Origin: UBA4661 sp002405405
GTDB lineage: Bacteria; Bacteroidota; Ignavibacteria; Kapaibacteriales; UBA4661
Direction: 5' to 3'
DNA: 26,211 bases
Assembly: GCA_036847245.1 (NCBI GenBank)
Contig: DAIUAL010000017.1
Span: 1-26,211 of the forward strand
A program made the position numbers and the translations under genes. Numbering within the stretch: the first letter of the stretch is position 1; each line of letters begins with the position of its first letter. Of the stretch, positions 14,015 through 22,312 are shown in pieces. Below the pieces are notes generated by a model. The model was not told the origin of the DNA. It saw only the letters and a program-made list of their open reading frames with translations, and did no database searches.

Positions 14015-14713
14015 ATGCAGAAGCATGATCGTTCGTTGTTGGTAAAAGTTTGCGGAATGCGCGAGCAAACAGAGATTGATGCCTTGCTCAATCTGCCATT
14101 GCCTATTCGTCCCGATTGGTTGGGTTTTATCCAGTATGAACGATCGCCACGCTATGCACCGGCAATTCTTTCGCCAACTTTGTTTCAGACATTACGTGAA
14201 CACGATGTTCAAGGTATTCTTGTAACGGTAAATATGCCGCTCGAAACATTGTCCGTGCTCATGGCGAAGCATTGTCCGTCGGGTGTGCAACTGCATGGGC
14301 AGGAATCTGTTGAGTATATCAGTACGATACGCACTGCATTTCCTGATGCAATGATCATCAAGGCGATTAGCATAGATGTTAATGATACGGTCGATATCGT
14401 TGCACAACGTATTGATAAATATGCGCCGTACAGCCATTATGTCTTGTGTGATACTGCCGGCAAAGCGCATGGTGGTACAGGTGTACAATTCGATTGGGAT
14501 ATGCTACAATCATTGAGCACCATGCACTCGTCAAAACTGATTCTTGCCGGTGGTATCGGACCCGATGACAGTAAGCGTATTCAAGCAATTCAACCGCACA
14601 TAGCAGGTATTGATATTAATAGCCGTTTTGAACATGCTCCGGCGCGCAAGGATATTTCACGAATTACACAGTTTCTTCAACACCTTCATTTTCATCAGGC
14701 GGATATTGTATGA
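14015..14713 (+). CDS. trpF: Phosphoribosylanthranilate isomerase
   Basis: A 232-residue TIM barrel that converts phosphoribosylanthranilate to the carboxyphenylamino-deoxyribulose phosphate used by TrpC. KVCGMREQTEID (residues about 10-21) carries the catalytic Cys. GVQLHGQESVEY, LCDTAGKAHGGTG (with the catalytic Asp) and LAGGIGPDD are typical. The usual GVDVSSGVE near the end reads GIDINSRFE here, a modest departure. The protein is slightly longer than usual (about 205-215). Its stop overlaps the trpB start by four bases. Confidence 0.92.
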   Translation: MQKHDRSLLVKVCGMREQTEIDALLNLPLPIRPDWLGFIQYERSPRYAPAILSPTLFQTLREHDVQGILVTVNMPLETLSVLMAKHCPSGVQLHGQESVEYISTIRTAFPDAMIIKAISIDVNDTVDIVAQRIDKYAPYSHYVLCDTAGKAHGGTGVQFDWDMLQSLSTMHSSKLILAGGIGPDDSKRIQAIQPHIAGIDINSRFEHAPARKDISRITQFLQHLHFHQADIV

Positions 14714-15951
14714 CGGAATTATTTCCTTCTCTGAGCACAGACTATGGTGTCAGCGAACGAGGGTATTATGGTCAATTTGGCGGAGCATTTATTCCTGAAA
14801 TGCTGTACCCCAATGTTCATGAACTGCAACAAGCATACCTTTCGATTATTAATGACGAAGACTTTTATCATGAATTTCAACGGTTATTGAAACACTATGT
14901 CGGCAGCACTACACCTTTGTATCTCGCCGAACGATAGTCGCATAAATACGGAACGCGCATTTATCTGAAGCGTGAAGCTTTATGTCCCACCGGGGCACAT
15001 AAAATCAACAATACACTGGGGCAGATTCTACTTGCCAAGCGGTTGAATAAAAAGCGCATCATTGCAGAAACAGGTGCGGGTCAGCATGGTGTTGCAACTG
15101 CAACGGTATGTGCGCTGATGGGCATGGAATGCGTAGTGTATATGGGTGCTTTGGATATCGAACGCCAAAAACCCAATGTCGAGCGTATGAAAATGCTTGG
15201 TGCGACGGTGGTGGCAGCTACTTGTGGGAATCAAACACTCAAAGATGCAACGAATGAAGCAATGCGCGATTGGATTCGCAATCCGATTGATACGCATTAC
15301 ATCATCGGTTCGGTGGTCGGTCCACATCCATTCCCTGATATGGTAGCACGGTTTCAATCCGTGATTTCTGCTGAAATCAAGACGCAATTACAAGAGCAGT
15401 GCGGACGAAATACGCCGACAGCTGTGATGGCATGTGTCGGTGGAGGCAGTAATGCTATCGGTGCTTTTTATCATTTTATTGATGAACCGCATGTGCGCTT
15501 GATTGCCGCGGAAGCAGCAGGTCAGGGTATTGCTACCGAACATTCCGCTGCTACTATTGCATTAGGAAAGCCCGGTGTCTTGCATGGCAGTAAAACAATG
15601 CTCATGCAAACTGCCGATGGGCAGGTGGTTGAGCCATATTCAATTTCTGCGGGATTAGACTATCCCGGCATTGGTCCTGCACATGCACATCTTCATGCCA
15701 TGAAGCGTGCTGAGTTTTATTCTGCAACCGATGCCGAAGCGGTACAAGCAGGACTCCTTCTCAGTCGCTTGGAAGGGATCATTCCGGCTCTTGAAACTGC
15801 TCATGCCTTTGCATGTTTGGAAACGATTTCCTTCACGCCCGATGACATTGTTGTTATCAATCTTTCGGGACGCGGTGATAAAGATTTACAGAGTTATCAA
15901 GCATTTTTAGCACAGCACCATGCAGAGCAAACACAGGAGAATACTGTATGA
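14710..15951 (+). pseudogene. trpB: Tryptophan synthase beta chain, interrupted by an in-frame TAG
   Basis: The full span is 413 codons, the family's normal length. TrpB is the PLP enzyme that condenses indole and serine to Trp. The N terminus (GYYGQFGGAFIPEML) is canonical. The PLP lysine is in TGAHKINNTLGQ, the catalytic Glu in AETGAGQHGVATAT, and the phosphate-binding loop is CVGGGSNAIGAF; all lie downstream of the interruption. Codon 76 (14935-14937) is TAG where the family has Leu (PLYLAER-L). The frame continues unchanged as SHKYGTRIYLKRE. TTG to TAG is one T-to-A change. The 75-residue fragment has no active site. CPTGAHK replaces the commoner NHTGAHK. The overlap with trpF and trpA starts is intact, so sequence error or a very recent nonsense mutation is likeliest. 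Confidence 0.9.
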
Positions 15952-16736
15952 CAACTGCTGTATCAAATCGCCTGACAAACACCTTCATATCAAAGAGCAA
16001 GAATATCCTATCAATATATTTCACAGCAGGGTATCCCTCATTGCATGATACCGTAACGATTCTGAAGGAATTGGAAAGTGCAGGTACGGATATGATCGAA
16101 ATCGGTATACCATTTTCTGATCCTATTGCCGATGGTCCTGTTATTCAACGAAGCAGTGAAATCGCTCTGCAGAATGGTATGACTCTCGCATTACTTTTTG
16201 AGCAGTTACGCTCTATTCGCGAGCAAGTGCAAGTTCCGATTATTCTTATGGGATATTGCAATACCATGTTGCAGTATGGAGTAGAATCCTTCGTTGAACA
16301 GTGCCACGCTGTGGGTGTCGATGGTGTGATTATGCCTGATCTGCCACTTGATGTTTTTCGTGATGAGTACGCAGAACTTTTTGCACGGCATGGGCTTTCT
16401 ATGATTTTTTTGATTTCTCCTCAAACACCCGAAGAGCGCATTCGAGAGATTGATGCCGTGTCCACAGGTTTTGTCTATGCAGTGTCGTCTTCTGCAATTA
16501 CCGGTGGAGCATTGCAGGCAAGCACGGAGCGCACAGCTTATTTGGAGCGCATTCGTGCTATGCAGTTGCGCAACCCATTGATGGTCGGTTTTGGCATTCA
16601 CGACAAACAATCCTTTGAAGATATTTGTACGTATGTGCAGGGTGGGATTATTGGTAGTGCTTTTATCAATGCACTGACATTTTCGGCAACACTTCATGAG
16701 GATATTCAGCAATTTGTTACTTCGATTCGCTCATAA
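15948..16736 (+). CDS. trpA: Tryptophan synthase alpha chain
   Basis: A 262-residue TIM barrel that splits indole-3-glycerol phosphate to indole and glyceraldehyde-3-phosphate, channelling indole to TrpB. MIEIGIPFSDPIADGPVIQ contains the catalytic Glu51 and Asp62, equivalent to E49 and D60 of Salmonella. MGYCNTMLQYG, GVIMPDLPLD, YAVSSSAITGG and VGFGIHDKQ are standard. It overlaps trpB by four bases (ATGA) with AGGAG ten bases upstream, which supports coupled equimolar synthesis with TrpB. It ends the trp half of the operon; the DAHP synthase gene begins 39 bp later. Confidence 0.95.
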   Translation: MTTAVSNRLTNTFISKSKNILSIYFTAGYPSLHDTVTILKELESAGTDMIEIGIPFSDPIADGPVIQRSSEIALQNGMTLALLFEQLRSIREQVQVPIILMGYCNTMLQYGVESFVEQCHAVGVDGVIMPDLPLDVFRDEYAELFARHGLSMIFLISPQTPEERIREIDAVSTGFVYAVSSSAITGGALQASTERTAYLERIRAMQLRNPLMVGFGIHDKQSFEDICTYVQGGIIGSAFINALTFSATLHEDIQQFVTSIRS

Positions 16737-16775
16737 TTTATTTTCATTTTTTCATTTCAAATTTCAAGGATTTTT

Positions 16776-17792
16776 ATGATCGTTCATTTAGAGCAAGGTA
16801 TCAACGACCACGCAAAGCAAGGTATTATCGCCACGATTACCGAAGCAGGATTTAAAACCAATGAAGTGAAAACACAATCGGCGCATTACCTTGTGTGCAT
16901 TGGCAGCCGTGATGTGGATTTGCGCCGTGTCGGGTATTTGCAAGGTGTGAAAGATGTATTTCATATTTCTGATGCCTACAAACTCGTTTCGCGAAAATGG
17001 CGTGTTGAGCCAACGAGTATTGATCTAGGAGATGGTGTACGTATCGGTGAAGGTTCGATGGCAATCATGCTCGGACCATGCTCGATTGAAAACGAAGAAA
17101 AAACACTTCACACTGTACAGCATCTGAAAGAGCAGGGTGTGCGTATGATGCGTGGTGGCGTTTTCAAGCCGCGGAGTTCACCGTATGCGTTTCGAGGGTC
17201 AGGGATTGAGGGGTTAAAGATGTTTCATGCGATTTGTAAAGAGCATGGCATTAAAATCATTACTGAGGTCATGGAGATCTCACAAATCGAACCGATGTAT
17301 CCTTATATCGATGTTTTTCAAGTCGGTGCACGTAATAGTCAGAATTTTAATCTGCTCGATGCACTTGGCAGTACGGATAAACCTGTGATGATTAAGCGTG
17401 GAATCTCAGGTACGATTGAGGAACTACTCTACTCGGCAGAGTATGTGTTTTCGGGTGGGAATGAAAAGGTTATTCTCTGCGAGCGCGGTATTCGTACTTT
17501 TGAGCGTGCGGCACGTAACACCTTTGATGTCAATGCTATCCCTATTCTTAAAGATAAATCACATTTGCCGGTTGTCGTTGATCCGTCGCATGGTGTAGGT
17601 ATTCGGGAGTATGTGATTCCTATTGCTCTTGCGGGTGTGATTGCCGGTGCCGATGGTGTGATTGCTGAAATCCATGAACGCCCCGAAGAGGCATTATCCG
17701 ATTCCCAGCAAACCTTGAGTTTTCAAGAGTCCGCTATGCTGATTAATCGTGTGCGCAAGACCTTTGATTTGCGTCAAAGTTTTAATGTGTAA
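16776..17792 (+). CDS. aroF: 3-deoxy-7-phosphoheptulonate (DAHP) synthase, type I-beta with N-terminal regulatory domain
   Basis: A 338-residue enzyme that condenses PEP and erythrose-4-phosphate, the entry step to the shikimate pathway. Residues about 1-70 form a small ferredoxin-like domain, the layout of the Thermotoga maritima enzyme, whose domain mediates Tyr/Phe feedback. The barrel shows LGPCSIEN with the metal-ligand Cys, GGVFKPRSSPYAFRG, GARNSQNFNLL, VMIKRG, VVVDPSHGVG with a metal-ligand His, and AEIHERPEEALSD. A KDO8P synthase is excluded by the KPRSSPYAF motif. The gene's TAA overlaps the aroB ATG. Feedback by Tyr/Phe is inferred from the domain, not shown. Confidence 0.92.
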   Translation: MIVHLEQGINDHAKQGIIATITEAGFKTNEVKTQSAHYLVCIGSRDVDLRRVGYLQGVKDVFHISDAYKLVSRKWRVEPTSIDLGDGVRIGEGSMAIMLGPCSIENEEKTLHTVQHLKEQGVRMMRGGVFKPRSSPYAFRGSGIEGLKMFHAICKEHGIKIITEVMEISQIEPMYPYIDVFQVGARNSQNFNLLDALGSTDKPVMIKRGISGTIEELLYSAEYVFSGGNEKVILCERGIRTFERAARNTFDVNAIPILKDKSHLPVVVDPSHGVGIREYVIPIALAGVIAGADGVIAEIHERPEEALSDSQQTLSFQESAMLINRVRKTFDLRQSFNV

Positions 17793-18937
17793 TGCAGGCG
17801 AGAGAACACACTATGGTTATTCGTCTCGGCTTGAAAGCGCAAAATTCTGAGGTTATCATTCATATTGAACAGGGCAGTGTACGCACATTGGCTCAGATGA
17901 TCCCTCCACAGTATCATGCTCATGCAATTGTTCTCCTCACCGATAGTACTGTTGCCACACTGTATGGCGATATGATTGTTGAGCAATGCAAAGATTTTGC
18001 TCGTTGGAAAGGAGTGATTACAATTCCTGCCGGTGAAGCATCAAAGTCGCGTGCGATACGTGATGCGATCGAAGATGAGTTGTTTGCCCGTGAGTGCGGA
18101 CGTGATACATTGCTTCTTGCATTGGGTGGTGGTGTCGTGGGTGATCTGGCAGGCTTTGTTGCGGCAACATTTTGTCGAGGCATTCCTTTTGTTAGCATTC
18201 CGACAACGCTCATGGCAATGACCGATAGTGCTATCGGCGGTAAAACAGGAATTAATCATGCCAGCGGGAAAAATCTTCTTGGTGCATTTTATCATCCGCA
18301 TACGATTGTGATTGATCCTCAATTGCTCGATTCTCTACCCGATGCTGAATTTATCGGAGGTCTTGCCGAAGTGGTAAAATATGGGTGTATCGGTGATGAA
18401 CAGTTGTTTGCTTTATTGGAAGAATCATCATCAGATGTTCTTGCGCGCACACCGGAGATTATTCAAGAATTGATTATTCGATCCGTATCGCAAAAAGTGC
18501 AGGTCGTCAGTCATGATGAAAAAGAATCCGGCTTACGTGCCATTTTGAATTTTGGTCATACCACGGCACATGCACTTGAGCAACTGAGTCACTATAAACT
18601 TGCGCATGGTTTGGCGGTGTATCAGGGTATGGTTCTTGCAACACATCTTTCTTGTCGCAAAGGACTCATCACGCATGAGCAATGCAAGAGGATTCTTCGT
18701 GTGATTGGTATGTACAATATCGTAGATAAGGATGCTTTGCAGACTCGTTCTGCGCTTCATGCTCTGCGAGAATGTTCAGCAGATGAGATTTGGCGTGCCT
18801 GTGCAAACGACAAGAAAAATAGTGGTGGAAATCATAAATTCGTTTTGCTTGAAACAATTGGTCGTGCTCGTGAACCTTTGCCTATCAGCAAAGAAGAATT
18901 TTTTCAAGCCTACCATGATGCTGTGAGCATGCCATAA
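17792..18937 (+). CDS. aroB: 3-dehydroquinate synthase
   Basis: An NAD+- and divalent-metal-dependent enzyme converting DAHP to 3-dehydroquinate. GGGVVGDLAGFVAATFCRG is the glycine-rich NAD site, and PTTLMAMTDSAIGGKTGIN and GKNLLGAFYHP are the next signature blocks. GGLAEVVKYG holds the first metal-ligand Glu, and LNFGHTTAHALE with the metal-binding His follows. The protein is 381 residues if it starts at ATG 17792, which overlaps the DAHP synthase stop (TAATG). ATG 17813 would give 374 residues and is equally plausible. The C-terminal NDKKNSGGNHKFVLL is standard. Confidence 0.94.
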   Translation: MQAREHTMVIRLGLKAQNSEVIIHIEQGSVRTLAQMIPPQYHAHAIVLLTDSTVATLYGDMIVEQCKDFARWKGVITIPAGEASKSRAIRDAIEDELFARECGRDTLLLALGGGVVGDLAGFVAATFCRGIPFVSIPTTLMAMTDSAIGGKTGINHASGKNLLGAFYHPHTIVIDPQLLDSLPDAEFIGGLAEVVKYGCIGDEQLFALLEESSSDVLARTPEIIQELIIRSVSQKVQVVSHDEKESGLRAILNFGHTTAHALEQLSHYKLAHGLAVYQGMVLATHLSCRKGLITHEQCKRILRVIGMYNIVDKDALQTRSALHALRECSADEIWRACANDKKNSGGNHKFVLLETIGRAREPLPISKEEFFQAYHDAVSMP

Positions 18938-18959
18938 TTTCTTTTCGCTGAGACACTCC

Positions 18960-20480
18960 ATGCAACTCTGTTTAAGCATATTGCCCCATACACCCGAAGA
19001 ACTCATAATGCTTTTGCAACGTGAGGAATGCTTAGTGTGTGATATCTTGGAAATTCGATGTGATGGCATGACGCTGTCGCAGTGGAAAACAATTGATGTA
19101 GCAGTAATCAAATCCCAGATCCAATGCCCGCTCATTATCACTGTGCGGAGCCATGCTGAAGGTGGTTTACTTGCCTTGTCGCCGGAACATCGTATTGAAA
19201 TCTATCGTGACTGGATTATTGCAGGATGCGAATGGATCGATATCGAATTTGCTAATGTTAATCAGATACTGCATTCACTGCCATTAAGCGATGAAACAAA
19301 ATTGATTTTGTCGTATCACACTTCTTCTTCCGATCTGTTTCGTCTGCATACTGTCGTAAAAGAGATTCTTGCCGAGCAACCTGATTGTGTGAAGGTGATT
19401 TTCACGGCACATACAATTGAGGATAGCGTAAAGGTTTTGCCACTCATGCAAACATGTCAGCAACATGGTGTCGCATATGTTGTTCACGCTATGGGTAAGT
19501 TCGGTACACCCTCGCGCTTTTTGGGTGCAATACGTGGAAATGCTTGGACGTATTGTGCACTTGATGCCGATTCTAAAACGGCAAGCGGACAAATCACGTT
19601 GAGCATGGCACGTGATGTATATCGATTGCAGGAATTACCTGAGCTCCAGCCAAAAAAACAAGAGAGCTTGAGTTTGTTTGGTTTACTTGCCAATCCGACT
19701 GCTCACAGCAAGGGTATTTATTTGCATAATGCTTTATTGAGAAAGCATAACAAGCCGGGTGTTTATATCAATTTTACTGCTCCCAATGCCGATTCATTTC
19801 TGAATGTATGGCAGACAGTTATACAAGGGATTTCAATTTCTATTCCTCATAAAGAAAACATTATCGATCATGCAACGGTTGTGGATCCTTTCGTGTACTC
19901 TGCATATGCCGCCAATACATTGATTCGTGAGGAACAGACCCTGAAAGCATATAATACGGATGTTCTTGCTGTGCGTGATATTCTGAAACCTCATAGTACA
20001 ATGCTTGATACCGTACTTGTTGCTGGTGCCGGCGGTACAGCAAAAGGTGTTGTTGTCGCGCTGAAAGAAGTAGGGGCAAAGCATATTGTTGTATCGGCAC
20101 GTGATCTCGAAAAAGCACAAGCATTTGCCGAGCAATATGACATTGAAATCTATGATGGTACTCAACAGCCAACATGTTACATCAATACAACGCCTGTCGG
20201 TATGAAAGGTACTATCGGTGAACATGCGATGCCACCGTCAGCGGAGTGTTTACGACCGGGCATGGTCGTTTTTGATGTTGTGTATACACCTCGACGTACA
20301 CCATTGGTTATTCATGCAGAAGAGCTGGATTGTACGGTCTTAAGTGGAGAAGAAATGTTTTTACGGCAGGCATGGTATCAATTTAATCTCTTTACCCATT
20401 TAGCAATTCCATACCAAGATGTTGAAGAAGAATGGGTAAATATTCAACCTCTCATTGAACGATTTTCCGAGCAGAATTAA
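18960..20480 (+). CDS. aroDE: Bifunctional 3-dehydroquinate dehydratase / shikimate dehydrogenase
   Basis: A 506-residue fusion of two consecutive shikimate-pathway enzymes. Residues about 1-225 are a type I (Schiff-base) dehydroquinase: EIRCDGM, TVRSHAEGG, catalytic His120 in LSYHTSSSD, Schiff-base Lys145 in DCVKVIF, and MGKFGTPSR. Residues about 238-500 are an AroE-type dehydrogenase: LLANPTAHSKGIYLHN for shikimate binding (AHS instead of the usual SHS), catalytic Lys298 in SIPHKENI, NTLIR and NTD, NADP-binding GAGGTAKGV, and NTTPVGM. Such fusions are known from plants and some bacteria, including chlamydiae. The two frames join without a stop, and no separate aroD or aroE exists in the window. 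It sits 22 bp after aroB and 7 bp before aroA. Confidence 0.92.
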   Translation: MQLCLSILPHTPEELIMLLQREECLVCDILEIRCDGMTLSQWKTIDVAVIKSQIQCPLIITVRSHAEGGLLALSPEHRIEIYRDWIIAGCEWIDIEFANVNQILHSLPLSDETKLILSYHTSSSDLFRLHTVVKEILAEQPDCVKVIFTAHTIEDSVKVLPLMQTCQQHGVAYVVHAMGKFGTPSRFLGAIRGNAWTYCALDADSKTASGQITLSMARDVYRLQELPELQPKKQESLSLFGLLANPTAHSKGIYLHNALLRKHNKPGVYINFTAPNADSFLNVWQTVIQGISISIPHKENIIDHATVVDPFVYSAYAANTLIREEQTLKAYNTDVLAVRDILKPHSTMLDTVLVAGAGGTAKGVVVALKEVGAKHIVVSARDLEKAQAFAEQYDIEIYDGTQQPTCYINTTPVGMKGTIGEHAMPPSAECLRPGMVVFDVVYTPRRTPLVIHAEELDCTVLSGEEMFLRQAWYQFNLFTHLAIPYQDVEEEWVNIQPLIERFSEQN

Positions 20481-20487
20481 GGTTATT

Positions 20488-21756
20488 ATGAAAGTATTGT
20501 ATCCAGCCCAAATGCGGGGAATTGCCACACTTCCTGCTTCAAAGAGTATCACGCATCGTGCTTATATCATGTCTGCACTTGCCGGAACTCGCACCGAGAT
20601 TCTTCAACCGTTGCGGAGCGATGATACACGTATTACTGCTGAATGCTTGCGACAATTAGGATACAGTGTTATTGAAGAGCAGGAGCGTACAATTATTAAC
20701 GACCAACCGCGTACTCTGCCTTCATCGGCGATGATGCACTGTGGTATGTCCGGAACGACTGCGCGCTTGATGGCGGGTGTGGCAGCAATACAGCCATTCC
20801 CTGTAACCATCGATGGCGCTCCTCGCATGCGTGAACGACCCATGAAAGATTTACTGCAAGCAGTAGAGGAAATGGGTGCATCATTAGAGCACAATAATTT
20901 TTTTCTGCCGGCAACAATAACCAAGCCACTACAAACATCACTTGCTCATCTGCAAGCAAATGTTTCTTCGCAATTTTTGTCATCGCTTTTGTTGATTGCA
21001 CCCTATACTCCCAATGGTATTGAATTACGTGTGCAAGGAGAGATTGCCTCACGTTCATATTCAGATATGACCATTGCTATGATGGAGCAGTTTGGCGTTG
21101 TGGTGGGAAGAACTCTTGATGGCTATCGTGTATCGCAACGACAAGCATATATTATGCCGACCCGGGTGTCAATTGAACGTGATTTCTCTTCAGCGTCCTA
21201 CTTTGTTGCCGGTGCAGCAATTACACAAGGCGATGTTCTCTTGCACAATACTCACATCCCATCTTTACAGGGTGATGCTGCTATGTTGTCAATTGCCGAA
21301 GAATTTGGCGCAGATATTTTGCATGAACCGCAGGGTATTCGTATTCGTGGCAAAGAATGTCGCAGTGTTAATGTTGATATGAATACTTGCCCTGATATTG
21401 TTCCCACTGTTGCTGTCATGGCAATGTTCGGCAATGCGCCCTCGCGCTTGCGCAATGTGGGACATTTGCGCTATAAGGAGTCAGATCGCATTACGGCAAC
21501 ACTATCGAATATTGAGCGTCTTGGCGGCGAGGGCACTATGGATGGTGAAGATATGATTATCATTCCAAGACCGCTTGAAACCTTGCATGGTGGTACAATT
21601 GATGTGTTTGACGATCATCGTATTGCTATGTGTTTTGCCGTGGCAGGATTGCGTATCGCAGGTGTGCAGATCGATCATGAGCAGGTTGTTGCAAAATCTT
21701 TTCCTGATTTTTGGCAATGTTGGGAAGCCGTTTGTACTGATCCTTCAGTTTTATAA
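20488..21756 (+). CDS. aroA: 3-phosphoshikimate 1-carboxyvinyltransferase (EPSP synthase)
   Basis: A 422-residue enzyme that transfers the enolpyruvyl group of PEP to shikimate-3-phosphate. The start is set at ATG 20488 (MKVLYPAQMRGIATLPASKS), eight bases after the upstream stop. ATG 20455 would overlap aroDE and add eleven unconserved residues. ASKSITHRAYIMSALAG is the N-terminal signature with the catalytic Lys. MHCGMSGTTARLMAG shows SGTTxR, but with Met where Asn is usual (GNSGTT). ERDFSSASYF replaces the common GDxSSAxYF, and RYKESDRI and DDHRIAM are intact. Its TAA directly abuts the aroK ATG. Confidence 0.93.
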   Translation: MKVLYPAQMRGIATLPASKSITHRAYIMSALAGTRTEILQPLRSDDTRITAECLRQLGYSVIEEQERTIINDQPRTLPSSAMMHCGMSGTTARLMAGVAAIQPFPVTIDGAPRMRERPMKDLLQAVEEMGASLEHNNFFLPATITKPLQTSLAHLQANVSSQFLSSLLLIAPYTPNGIELRVQGEIASRSYSDMTIAMMEQFGVVVGRTLDGYRVSQRQAYIMPTRVSIERDFSSASYFVAGAAITQGDVLLHNTHIPSLQGDAAMLSIAEEFGADILHEPQGIRIRGKECRSVNVDMNTCPDIVPTVAVMAMFGNAPSRLRNVGHLRYKESDRITATLSNIERLGGEGTMDGEDMIIIPRPLETLHGGTIDVFDDHRIAMCFAVAGLRIAGVQIDHEQVVAKSFPDFWQCWEAVCTDPSVL

Positions 21757-22305
21757 ATGACGATACCACAGACATATCGTCGTCTTGTACTCATCGGTTT
21801 TCGCGCTTGCGGTAAATCGAATATTGCACGGCGTATTGCAGAGGATCTCGGATGGAAAGTATACTCGCTTGATGCTATGTTGGAGGAGCAATTCGGTGAA
21901 CCGATTGCGCAGTATGTGCAAAAGTATGGTTGGCAAGAATTTCGTCAGGCAGAGCTTGGTATAGCACAGTCTTTACAAGATACAATGGAGTGTGTACTGG
22001 ATTGTGGTGGTGGTATTGTCGAGCAATCACAAGCAATTGATTCACTGAGAGAGCATTCATTTATTGTGCATGTTACTGCAGATATTGAAACCATTATTCA
22101 ACGTTTAGAGCGCAAGCAAAACCGTCCACTTTTATCGGGTGCAACTATTCGCGATGATGTTGTAAGCAATTATACTCGCAGGCAACCGCTGTATGAGCAG
22201 TATGCACATGCAACTGTTGATACAACACATGCAAGTAAAGACGATTCCGCCAAGCAAGTATTAGCTATCCTTCGTACTCTTGATCTTTCTTCTTCTTCAT
22301 TGTAA
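21757..22305 (+). CDS. aroK: Shikimate kinase
   Basis: A 182-residue P-loop kinase that phosphorylates shikimate at the 3-hydroxyl with ATP. The Walker A is GFRACGKS (residues 14-21), a slightly unusual spelling of GxxGxGKS that keeps the GKS core. GWQEFRQAEL corresponds to the shikimate-site segment EEAFRRAE, CGGGIVE to the GGG loop, and RLERKQNRPLL to the lid with its Arg pair. The usual acidic shikimate ligand region reads LDAMLEEQFGEPI. It begins immediately after the aroA stop with no spacer and ends 7 bp before aroC, so translational coupling is likely. Confidence 0.88.
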   Translation: MTIPQTYRRLVLIGFRACGKSNIARRIAEDLGWKVYSLDAMLEEQFGEPIAQYVQKYGWQEFRQAELGIAQSLQDTMECVLDCGGGIVEQSQAIDSLREHSFIVHVTADIETIIQRLERKQNRPLLSGATIRDDVVSNYTRRQPLYEQYAHATVDTTHASKDDSAKQVLAILRTLDLSSSSL

Positions 22306-22312
22306 AGACACT

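Noticed and set aside
4035..14937. Stop-codon reassignment or programmed recoding explaining the internal TAA and TAG
   Set aside because: TAA ends most genes in the window and TAG ends the NHL gene, aroC and the methyltransferase at the expected C termini. A general reassignment would run these together.
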